A DNA stretch of 34,766 nucleotides, from contig DASVCS010000113.1 of NCBI GenBank assembly GCA_036381495.1, forward strand, positions 1-34,766, read 5' to 3'. The position numbers and the translations under genes are program-made. The DNA comes from DASVCS01 sp036381495 (lineage in GTDB: Bacteria; Gemmatimonadota; Gemmatimonadetes; Longimicrobiales; RSA9). Shown here piece after piece: positions 7,118 through 14,510 of this stretch. The first letter of the stretch is position 1, and each line of letters begins with the position of its first letter. The notes below the pieces were generated by a model. It saw nothing but the letters and a program-made list of their open reading frames with translations, had not been told where the DNA came from and ran no database searches.

Positions 7118-7606
7118 TCAGTCCTCGTCGTCTCCTCGGATGCGCTGGATGTACGCGCTCGCGAGGTCGGCCAGTGCCTGGCTGCGCAGGCCCACGTCGA
7201 GCGCCATCTGGAACGCCTCGTCCGGGTCCCTGCCCTCGTCGAGCGTGAGGTAGGGGAACAGCAGTGCGCCGACGCGGTTGGCGGAGCCGCAGTGCACGAC
7301 GATCGGGCGCCGGGCGGGATCGCGGAGCAGTTCGCGGAACCGGTCGAAGGAGGCGTCATCGAGCGTTTGTGGCGTGACCGGGAGGTTGATGTACTCCATC
7401 CCCGCGTCGCGGACGGCCTTTTCCTCCTCGTAGCCCCGGGGCTCGTCCGGTGCGCGCAGGTCGAGGACGGTGCGATAGCCCGCGGCGGCGAGGCGTCCGA
7501 TCTCCTCTTCGGTCGGTTGGCCGGCGGTCGCGACGCCTTCGAGCGGGCACGACGCGTTCGCCAGTCCGGGGATGATTTCGCGGATATCCGGTGCGCTGTC
7601 ACTCAT
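7118..7606 (-). CDS. DUF442 / phosphatase-like sulfur-metabolism protein
   Basis: The 162-residue protein contains GVATAGQPTEEEIGRLAAAGYRTVLDLR (in two parts typical of DUF442) and the loop HCGSANRVGAL, a cysteine-arginine phosphatase-type motif. In BLH proteins of Agrobacterium and Xylella this domain is fused to a persulfide-dioxygenase domain; here it is separate but immediately upstream of the CstB-like gene (16-base gap). Its start codon overlaps the stop of the exporter gene as ATGA, implying translational coupling. A role in sulfane-sulfur handling is inferred from the context; the actual substrate is unknown. Confidence 0.8.
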   Translation of the reverse strand: MSDSAPDIREIIPGLANASCPLEGVATAGQPTEEEIGRLAAAGYRTVLDLRAPDEPRGYEEEKAVRDAGMEYINLPVTPQTLDDASFDRFRELLRDPARRPIVVHCGSANRVGALLFPYLTLDEGRDPDEAFQMALDVGLRSQALADLASAYIQRIRGDDED

Positions 7607-8448
7607 CTGCTCATCTCGCGGTCCTGTGGAGCGGTCGTGGCGGCCGGCACTGCATCGGCGGCGCGCAGGCCGGGCACCACGCTCCGGTTGCTGTAGAGGA
7701 TGAACGCGCCCATCAGCACCAGGAAGACGGCGAAGGCGCGGCGCAGCGTCTCCTGCGGCACGTGGCGGATGATGCGGGTCCCGAGCAGGATCCCGATCAC
7801 CGCGGCGGCGGCGAAGGCGCCGGCGGAGGCCCAGGGGATGTCGAGCCGCCCGAGGTAGCCGCTCAGGCCGGCGGCCGCGTTCATGGTGATGACCAGGAGC
7901 GACGTCCCGACGGCCTCGTGCATGGATACCCGCGCCAGGAGGATGAGTGCGGGGACGATCAGGAACCCGCCGCCGACGCCGAGCATGCCGGTCAGCACGC
8001 CGACCGCGGCGGCCGCGGGCACGACCACCGCGACCTTCGCGCGCCGCGCGGGCGGCGCAGGCGCATCGGCGCCGCGCGGCACGTCGGGGCCGCCGCGTCG
8101 GCCACGCGCCATGAAGTACGCGGAAACGAGCATCACGAGGGCGAAGAGCGAAAGCTGGACCGCCCCGGCGATCCGCGCGGCGAGGTGGGCGCCCATGTAG
8201 GCGCCGGCCATGGCGACGGCGCCGAACGCGAGCGCGGTGCGCGGGTGGACGTTCCCGGCGCGCCAGTGGCCGAGGGCGCCGACCAGGCTGGTGGTCCCGA
8301 CGACGGCGAGGCTGGCCGCGATCGCGGTCTTCGGCTCGAACCCGAGGACGTAGACGAAGATGGGCACGGTGAGCGTGGAGCCGCCGCCCCCGAGGAGTCC
8401 GAGCGAGAGGCCAATGAGCAGGCCGAGCGAAATGCCGACGACGTTCAC
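7603..8448 (-). CDS. TauE/SafE-family sulfite/sulfur-compound exporter
   Basis: The 281-residue membrane protein has the two-fold TauE/SafE pattern: GLLIGLSLGLLGGGGSTLTVPIFVYVLG near the N-terminus and GVLTGMLGVGGGFLIVPALILLA after the middle, each a family hallmark (written here as consensus-like blocks). About eight hydrophobic segments are seen, with a polar, proline- and alanine-rich linker between the halves. The family exports sulfite, sulfoacetate or related anions. The chosen start is a GTG at 8448 (VNVVGISLG), which begins just before the first membrane segment. It is first in an operon with the DUF442 and CstB-like genes (4-base overlap), so it probably exports the thiosulfate or sulfite they produce. 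Confidence 0.85.
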   Translation of the reverse strand: MNVVGISLGLLIGLSLGLLGGGGSTLTVPIFVYVLGFEPKTAIAASLAVVGTTSLVGALGHWRAGNVHPRTALAFGAVAMAGAYMGAHLAARIAGAVQLSLFALVMLVSAYFMARGRRGGPDVPRGADAPAPPARRAKVAVVVPAAAAVGVLTGMLGVGGGFLIVPALILLARVSMHEAVGTSLLVITMNAAAGLSGYLGRLDIPWASAGAFAAAAVIGILLGTRIIRHVPQETLRRAFAVFLVLMGAFILYSNRSVVPGLRAADAVPAATTAPQDREMSR

Positions 8449-8742
8449 GCGCGCCCCCCGGCGGTGGTGCGGCGACCCGTCGCCGCGCGACGCACGTGCC
8501 AATGCCGGCAGGAACGTGGCCACCCGGCGCCGACACTCGGCCTCGTGGTGCTACGACAGTCGTCCTCCGCCCGCGTGTCCACGCCTTTCCGCGCCTCCGC
8601 TGAATTGCGGCGGACGCCGGAGCTCCGCCCGCCCTCGACCGGCGGGGAAGGTGGCCGGCCGAGGCGGCGCCGTCAAGGTCGCGACGCAGGCGACCGCGGC
8701 GAGCGCGACATCGCGGGTGTGCGCGTCGAGGCCGGTCGATCC

Positions 8743-10008
8743 TCACCCGCGGTCGCCGGCCAGTTCCGCGGCGAGCTGGCGGGCGCGGGCGATGCGGCCG
8801 GGGATACCGGCGCGGGACTCGTAGTTGGCGGCCAGGTGGATCCCGGTGGGGAGCCGGATCCCGTCGAGCGCGATCCAGGAGCGATCCCAGGCGGGCATGC
8901 GCACGCGGGCGACGTGCAGCGGCCGAGCGGGGCAGCCGGTGGCGAGCTCGAACTCGGCCGCGGCGATCCCGCCGATGCGGGAATCGGAGGAGCGGACGAG
9001 GCCCGGATCGGCGGCGCCTCCGAGGTAGGCGGTGTAGGTGCGCTCCCTGTCGAAGAGGGATGCATTGAACGTCACGCCGCGCGTGGCGAGCCGCTCGCCG
9101 AACGCGACCTGGAAACCCATGCCGCGGATCGGACACGCGGCGTCAAGGTGCACCACGGCCAGAGGATTGTACGTCAGCCGTTCGAGGCGCGCGGCGGTGT
9201 GTGGCGCGATGGGGACCAGCAGGCCGGCGCTCACGTCGGCGGGCGTCGTGAGGACGAGTCGACGGCACGCGACGTCGCCGGCCTCGGTGACGAGCGCGTA
9301 GCCCTGCGCCGCGGCGTGCACCGCCAGGACGGGCTCATCCAGGCGGATCCGGTCGCGGTAGGCCGCGTAGAGCGCGTCCGTGAGCGTTCGCATTCCGCGG
9401 CGGAAGGAACACGCGGGCGCTGCGGTGGCGCTTCCGTTGCGCGCGCGGCGCAACCAGGCGGCGAGGATGCTGCCGCGGATACCGAGGTCATCGAGCGTGC
9501 GGGCGAGCGATGTGCCGACGGACATGTCGGCCGGGTCCGAGCCGTAGAGCCCGCCGTAGAGCGGGCCGAGCATGGTCTCGTACGCCTCCCGGCCGAACTT
9601 GCGCGTCAGGAACGCGGCGACGCTCTCCTCCGGCCGCACCCCATCGGTGAACGGCTCGAAGAGGACGCGCAGCTTCCCGGGCAGCGAGATGAGATCGGTG
9701 GTCAGCGCGTCGCGCGGCGTGAGCGGGACGCGGCGCAGCTTCCCCGCGCGATAGACGTGCAGCGGCAGGTCGGCGGGCGCGGTGATGACCTCGGCATCGA
9801 GGCCCAGTTCCCGGATGAGCGCGCGGACGCCGGGACTCAGGCGCGTGCGTTGCGGGCCGAGTTCGAGGACGCGCCCGTCCCGGCACAACGTGCGGATGAC
9901 GCCGCCCGGCTGCGGCGCGGCCTCGATGACAATGAAGTCCAGCCCCCGCTTTGCCAGCTCGTGGGCCAGGACCAGCCCGGTGATGCCGGCTCCGACGATG
10001 CCGATCAC
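8743..10008 (-). CDS. hemY: Protoporphyrinogen/coproporphyrinogen oxidase, HemY type (often annotated hemG)
   Basis: This 421-residue FAD enzyme oxidises porphyrinogen to porphyrin, one step before ferrochelatase. The FAD-binding fingerprint GIVGAGITGLVLAHELAKRG lies at the N-terminus. PGGVIRT and the motif LGPLYGGLYGSDPADMS in the middle are typical of the HemY family, and the C-terminal GIHLAANY region matches the second FAD contact. The start is a GTG at 10008, fixed by the nucleotide-binding fold. It lies 36 bases after the bacilliredoxin gene on the same strand, so the two may be co-transcribed. hemH lies 7.5 kb away on the other strand, so the haem genes are close but not in one operon. 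Confidence 0.9.
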   Translation of the reverse strand: MIGIVGAGITGLVLAHELAKRGLDFIVIEAAPQPGGVIRTLCRDGRVLELGPQRTRLSPGVRALIRELGLDAEVITAPADLPLHVYRAGKLRRVPLTPRDALTTDLISLPGKLRVLFEPFTDGVRPEESVAAFLTRKFGREAYETMLGPLYGGLYGSDPADMSVGTSLARTLDDLGIRGSILAAWLRRARNGSATAAPACSFRRGMRTLTDALYAAYRDRIRLDEPVLAVHAAAQGYALVTEAGDVACRRLVLTTPADVSAGLLVPIAPHTAARLERLTYNPLAVVHLDAACPIRGMGFQVAFGERLATRGVTFNASLFDRERTYTAYLGGAADPGLVRSSDSRIGGIAAAEFELATGCPARPLHVARVRMPAWDRSWIALDGIRLPTGIHLAANYESRAGIPGRIARARQLAAELAGDRG

Positions 10009-10044
10009 GGGGCGATGCGGCGCGCCTGTGCGCCGCGGCGCGCC

Positions 10045-10485
10045 TCAGCGCTCCGCTGGCGCACCCGCGTGGTGGACATCGAGGGCACGGATCAGATCCG
10101 CGGCGATCTCCTGCGGCGAACGCCCCTGGATCTGGTGGCGTTCGAGCATGAACACGACCTCGCCGCCCTTGAAGAGCGCGATCGACGGCGATGACGGAGG
10201 ATATTCCGTGATGTAGGAGCGGGCGCGCTCCGTCGCGGCGACGTCCTGGCCGGCGAAGACGGAGGCCATGGCATCGGGCGCGGCGGCCGTCTCGAGCGCC
10301 AGGGCGACGGCGGGCCGCATGTTTCCGGCGGCGCAACCGCAGATCGAATTCACGACGAGCAGCGCGGTTCCCTCGCGGGTCTCGGCCATGAACGCGTCCA
10401 CCGCTTCCGGCGTCCGGAGTTCACGGATCCCGAGTCGAGTCAGCTCCTCGCGCATGGGTGCGACCATGAGTTCGCTGTAGGGCAT
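10045..10485 (-). CDS. BrxA/BrxB-family bacilliredoxin (YphP/YqiW)
   Basis: The 146-residue protein has the CGC active site in NSICGCAAGNMRPAV (C49 and C51), the hallmark of bacilliredoxins, with the thioredoxin-like strands around it (ALLVVNS and SIALFKGGEVVFMLERHQI). These proteins remove bacillithiol or similar thiols from oxidised proteins in the cytoplasm. AGGAGG sits six bases before the ATG, which fixes the start. The gene leads a probable two-gene unit with the HemY-type oxidase. Whether this organism makes bacillithiol cannot be told from the window. Confidence 0.92.
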   Translation of the reverse strand: MPYSELMVAPMREELTRLGIRELRTPEAVDAFMAETREGTALLVVNSICGCAAGNMRPAVALALETAAAPDAMASVFAGQDVAATERARSYITEYPPSSPSIALFKGGEVVFMLERHQIQGRSPQEIAADLIRALDVHHAGAPAER

Positions 10486-11066
10486 CGGATCCTCCTGGAT
10501 TCGAACGTCGGTCCGGGCGAGGTACCCCGCACGCGGGCGGCGGTTTCGGGGTGCTCGGCCGGCGTGCACACCCGGGCGTTCCGGGCGCACGGCCGACCGA
10601 CGCCGCGATCTCGTGGGCGGCCGCGAACGTCCGTTGCCGGCGGCCCGGCGTCCGCGCAACCCGTGGGTCACGCGCGCCAGCGGTCGGGCGGGGCCAGTGC
10701 CGATCTCCCCGCCGGGGCTGGGCATCGCAGATCGCGTGGAAGAGCGGCGCCACGACGCCGCAGCCCCGCCGCTGCGCGGAATCCGGGCATCCGGCCGGAG
10801 CGCGTGCGCGGAGCCGGCCGGCGGTTGACCGGCCGGCGGAGCGGGGTCCATATTCGACTCGACGCACAATCCTTCCGTACCCGATCTCGGGGGTCGCCGC
10901 CGATGTCGGTTCGACTGGCTCCGGCCTGGAGCCGAACCGAATCCGCGCTTGCGACGCCGCTTCCCGAACGCCGTTCCCCGCGCCGGTGGGACGCATCCGG
11001 CATCGTTGTTCCCGCGCATCCGTGCCCCCGTACACCGGGGGCTGAATCTCATCCGAGGAGGTCATC
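10486..11066. other. 581-base divergent intergenic region
   Basis: It separates the minus-strand bacilliredoxin gene from the plus-strand amidase gene. No credible gene is seen on either strand. It holds a likely amidase promoter (10825-10854) overlapped by an inverted repeat of GCCGGCCGG type; the bacilliredoxin promoter is not obvious. Confidence 0.6.
10825..10854 (+). promoter_or_regulatory. Candidate promoter of the amidase gene with overlapping inverted repeat
   Basis: TTGACC at 10825-10830 and CATATT at 10849-10854 are 18 bases apart. The -35 box sits between two CCGGCCGG half-sites (about 10813-10821 and 10829-10837), an arrangement that could be an operator. The transcript would have a leader of roughly 205 bases. 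Confidence 0.4.
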
Positions 11067-12389
11067 ATGTCCGCGACGGTCGCCACACGCAGGGCCAACC
11101 GAACCGTATTCGTTTCGAGCTTCACCAACGGGCTGCTCGACCCGGACGGAGAGATGCTGGGCCCCGTCCAGGACGGGGGGACGATCGTGGCCAACACCGC
11201 GCCGGGGTGCTGGGGGCCGATGATCACGCCCCGCCTGCGCGGCGGTCACGAAGTCACACAGCCGGTGGCGGTGCAGGGCGCGGAGCCCGGCGATGCGGTG
11301 GCGATCCGCATTCAGGAGATCACGATCACGTCGATCGCCTCCGCGTCCGGCCACGACCGCTGGGTGAAGGACCACTACGTCGGCGACCCCTACATCGCCG
11401 CGCGCTGCCCGGGGTGCGGCGAGCTCTACCCCGAGACGGACGTGGACGGGGTGGGGCCGGAGGCCGTACGCTGCACCAACTGCGGAACGCCGGTCACGCC
11501 GTTCCGCATCGAGCACGGCTACACGGCCGTCTTCGACGATGCCCGGATGCTGGGCGTCACGGTGGACCGCGCGGCCGCGGAACGGATCGCGCGCGATGCG
11601 GACCGGTATGCGGCGCTTCCCGAGCGCTCCGTGCAGCATTCCGTGCTCACGCTCGCGCCGCACGACCTGGTCGGCCTGGTCGCGCGGCTCCGCCCCTCGC
11701 TCGGGCAGCTCGGTACCATGCCGGCGGTACGACTCCCCGACTCGCACAACGCCGGCGACTTCGGCGCGGCTCTGGTCGGCGCCGCCCACGAGTACGCGGT
11801 GCCGGCGGAGATGCTCGAGCTCCGCACGGACGGACACATGGACATCGACGCCGTCCGGCCCGGCGCGCTCGTCGTCGCGCCGGTCAAGGTCCGGGGCGCC
11901 GGCATCTACCTCGGCGACCTCCACGCGCTCCAGGGTGATGGCGAGATCGCCGGGCATACCCTGGACGTCGCCGGCATCACGACGCTCCGCGTCGAAGTGC
12001 TCAAGGGCCGCGCACTCGAAGGGCCCGTCCTCTTCCCGCTCCCCTCCGACCTGCCGCCGCTGGCGCGGCCGCTCTCGCCCGGCGAGCGGCGCCGCGCCGA
12101 GGAGCTCGCACGCCGCTGGGGGCTGGCCGGGATCGAAGAGTCCGCGCCCATCTCGGTCGTCGGGACCGGGCCCGAGCTCAATGCCGCGACGGAGAACGGA
12201 CTGCGGCGCGCCAGCAAACTGCTCGGCATGTCCGTGCCCGAGGTGAGAAACCGCGCCACCATCACCGGCGCCATCGAGATCGGCCGCCATCCGGGCGTGG
12301 TCCGCGTCACCTTCCTGGCACCGCTCGAGAAGCTCGAAAAGGCCGGACTGCTCCCCCTCGCCGAGGAGCAGTACGGTACGGCGGCGTAG
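11067..12389 (+). CDS. Acetamidase/formamidase-family protein
   Basis: The 440-residue protein belongs to the FmdA/AmdA family, which hydrolyses short amides such as formamide and acetamide to acid plus ammonia. Family features include the N-terminal NTAPGCWGPMITP region and IYLGDLHALQGDGEIAG, the most conserved block. Inserted at about residues 114-139 is a four-cysteine pair, CPGCG and CTNCG, that looks like a zinc ribbon; this is not a standard part of the well-studied enzymes. GAGGAGG lies seven bases before the ATG, so the start is firm. The actual substrate is not known. A strong 16-bp hairpin (12423-12457) terminates it. Confidence 0.85.
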   Translation: MSATVATRRANRTVFVSSFTNGLLDPDGEMLGPVQDGGTIVANTAPGCWGPMITPRLRGGHEVTQPVAVQGAEPGDAVAIRIQEITITSIASASGHDRWVKDHYVGDPYIAARCPGCGELYPETDVDGVGPEAVRCTNCGTPVTPFRIEHGYTAVFDDARMLGVTVDRAAAERIARDADRYAALPERSVQHSVLTLAPHDLVGLVARLRPSLGQLGTMPAVRLPDSHNAGDFGAALVGAAHEYAVPAEMLELRTDGHMDIDAVRPGALVVAPVKVRGAGIYLGDLHALQGDGEIAGHTLDVAGITTLRVEVLKGRALEGPVLFPLPSDLPPLARPLSPGERRRAEELARRWGLAGIEESAPISVVGTGPELNAATENGLRRASKLLGMSVPEVRNRATITGAIEIGRHPGVVRVTFLAPLEKLEKAGLLPLAEEQYGTAA

Positions 12390-12422
12390 CGGCGCCGGGG
12401 CAAGGGCCCGAGAACGGACGGC

Positions 12423-12457
12423 AACGGGGGTGGGCGGCTACGCCGCCCACCCCCGTT
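12423..12457. terminator. Perfect 16-bp hairpin between convergent genes
   Basis: Bases 12423-12438 are the exact reverse complement of 12442-12457, leaving a 3-base loop. The stem is nearly all G and C with AA/TT at the base, so it has a short T-run for the plus-strand reading and would stop transcription from both sides. Confidence 0.75.
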
Positions 12458-12474
12458 CACGCCACGGCGTCCAA

Positions 12475-12568
12475 AGCGATTCGCTCGCGGGTTCGGAGCC
12501 GCCTGGCCGGTCGCTCCGCTAATGCCGCGGGCGCGTTCGACTCCGAAGCGACGCGACAACCCGATCTA
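12475..12568 (-). repeat. Gene-end palindromic element, copy 2 (after the symporter)
   Basis: On the minus strand it starts CTAGATCGGGTTGTCGCG, has TTCGGAGTCGAACGCGCCCG in the left arm and GGCTCCGAACCCGCGAGCG in the right arm. The TAG inside CTAG is the stop codon of the symporter gene. Its centre differs from the other copies, but the arms are well kept. Confidence 0.8.
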
Positions 12569-14347
12569 GCGGGGCTGCAACTTCCTCGCGGCGACCGCCC
12601 GCTTGTGCGCCTCCGCGTTCTCGATCCACGGCTTTCGCTCGAAGTAGCTCCGCGTGAGACGCGCGACCACGGGCGAGAGCAGGATGAGTGCGAGCAGGTT
12701 CGGCAGGATCACGATCCCGAGGAACACGTCGCCCAGACTCCAGACCGCGGCGAGCGGCAGGACCGCGCCGATGAAGTGCATGGCGACGTAGATCAGCTTG
12801 TACGGCAGGATCGCCCGTGCGCCGAAGAGATAGTTGGCGCAACGGTCGCCGTAGTAGCTCCACGAGATCGCGGTCGAAACGGCGAACAGGACCACGCTGA
12901 TCAGGACGATGTAGTCGCCCCACTGCCCCGGGAGCCCCTGTTCGAACGCGAGCGCCGTCAACGGCGCGCCGGTCTCGACCGCCTCGCCGTACAGCGATTC
13001 GTGGCGCACCCCGGCCGCGTCGACCGCCACGCCCGCCGCGACATCCACCGTCCCCGTGAACGGCTGCGTCATCTCGGGATCGATGAAGAACCGCTCGACC
13101 TGAACCTCGTGCCAGGCGAAGAGTGGCGCACCGATGCCGGTGTCCGTCTGCACGCCATCCTCGATGACGATCTCGGCGGGCGCATCCGTCGGGAGGTAGC
13201 GTCCGCTCTCCGTGAGCGTCACATATGAGATGTCGCCACTCGTCAATTCGAACTCGGTCGGGTGGCGGTCATCCCATACGCCGGTGATGATGATCGTGAG
13301 GGCGGTCATCGAGCAGATCACGATCGTGTCGATGAAGGGCTCGAGGAGGGCGACCACGCCCTCGGAGACGGGTTCATCGGTCTTGGCCGCCGCGTGCGCG
13401 ATCGGCGCCGATCCCTGGCCGGACTCGTTCGAGAAGAGGCCGCGTTTGACGCCCCACATCATGGTGACGAGGACGGCGCCGACGCCGGTCCCCGCCACGC
13501 CCGCCGACGGACTGAACGCCTCGGAGAAGATGAGCGCGAAGCTCGGCAGGATCTGGTCGTAGTGGACCAGGATGACGTAGAGCGCGCCGACGATGTAGAT
13601 CGCGGCCATGGCGGGCGCGAGGACGGCCGTGACGCGGCCGATCCGCCCGATCCCGCCGATGATCACCGCGAAGACGAGAGACGTCGTGATGAGGCCGGTG
13701 AGCCAGGGAGACCAGCCGAAGGTGGTCTGCACCTGGTCGGCGACCGTGTTGGCCTGGATGGCGTTGCCGGTGATGAACGCGGTCGTGCCGAGCATGAGCG
13801 CGAAGAAGACCGCCATCCACTTCCACTTCGGGCCGAGGCCGCGCTCGATGTAGTACATCGGGCCGCCGGAGACCGAGCCCTCCCACCGGTTCGGATCGCG
13901 GTCCGGCGCTTCGACCTGGCGGTAGTGTTGCGCGAGCGTGACTTCCGTGAATTTGACGGCCATCCCGAGGAATGCGGTCACCCACATCCAGAAGAGGGCG
14001 CCGGGGCCGCCCCAGTGGATGGCGATCGCGACGCCTGCGATGTTGCCGATCCCGACCGTGGCCGAGAGCGCCGTGGTCAGCGCCTGGAAGTGCGAGACGT
14101 CGCCGGGCTCCTCCGGGTCGTCGTACTTCCCGGACGTCACGGCGATGCCGTGGCCGAGCCGCCGGAGCTGGACCAGCCCGAGGCGCAACGTCAGGAACAC
14201 GCCGGTGCCGAGCAGCGCGATCACGACGAACGGTATCCTGTCGCCGCCGATCGAGATCCCCGCCTCCCAGATGAGTTCGCTGAGTGTGGTCGCGATCTCC
14301 TGGATCGAGTCGTTGAGTACGCCCAGGATCTGAAGGAGCGAATCCAT
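12566..14347 (-). CDS. Alanine/glycine:cation symporter (AGCS family)
   Basis: The 593-residue membrane protein takes up alanine or glycine with sodium or protons. Family motifs are clear: ALSATVGIGNIAGVAIAI (about 93-110), GGPMYYIERGLG (161-172) and KRGLFSNESGQGSAPIAHA (301-319). About ten membrane segments are seen. An insertion of about 100 polar, beta-rich residues (about 359-462) splits the usual hydrophobic region between TIIITGVWDD and ALAFEQGLPG, making the protein longer than ordinary members. The ATG at 14347 is preceded by AAGGGA at a good distance. The stop codon lies within the gene-end repeat at 12475-12568. A 163-base gap precedes it; no clear promoter was identified. Confidence 0.92.
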   Translation of the reverse strand: MDSLLQILGVLNDSIQEIATTLSELIWEAGISIGGDRIPFVVIALLGTGVFLTLRLGLVQLRRLGHGIAVTSGKYDDPEEPGDVSHFQALTTALSATVGIGNIAGVAIAIHWGGPGALFWMWVTAFLGMAVKFTEVTLAQHYRQVEAPDRDPNRWEGSVSGGPMYYIERGLGPKWKWMAVFFALMLGTTAFITGNAIQANTVADQVQTTFGWSPWLTGLITTSLVFAVIIGGIGRIGRVTAVLAPAMAAIYIVGALYVILVHYDQILPSFALIFSEAFSPSAGVAGTGVGAVLVTMMWGVKRGLFSNESGQGSAPIAHAAAKTDEPVSEGVVALLEPFIDTIVICSMTALTIIITGVWDDRHPTEFELTSGDISYVTLTESGRYLPTDAPAEIVIEDGVQTDTGIGAPLFAWHEVQVERFFIDPEMTQPFTGTVDVAAGVAVDAAGVRHESLYGEAVETGAPLTALAFEQGLPGQWGDYIVLISVVLFAVSTAISWSYYGDRCANYLFGARAILPYKLIYVAMHFIGAVLPLAAVWSLGDVFLGIVILPNLLALILLSPVVARLTRSYFERKPWIENAEAHKRAVAARKLQPR

Positions 14348-14510
14348 TCGTATCCCTTGGTGCAATGGTCGGATGATCGGGTACCGTGGCGCCGGTACCG
14401 GCGTCACTTCCCGCGGATCTCGGCGGGTCGCGCGCTGGTGGATATCTCAGATTGAAGTGCTTGTAATCTAACGCTATGGCGGAGTGTGGTCCAGGCCGGC
14501 GCATCCGTTG

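Noticed and set aside
10494..10506. GTTCGAATCC-like T-loop motif on the minus strand upstream of the bacilliredoxin gene
   Set aside because: The flanking bases do not form the five-base T stem and no acceptor, D or anticodon arms can be drawn around it, so it is not a tRNA.
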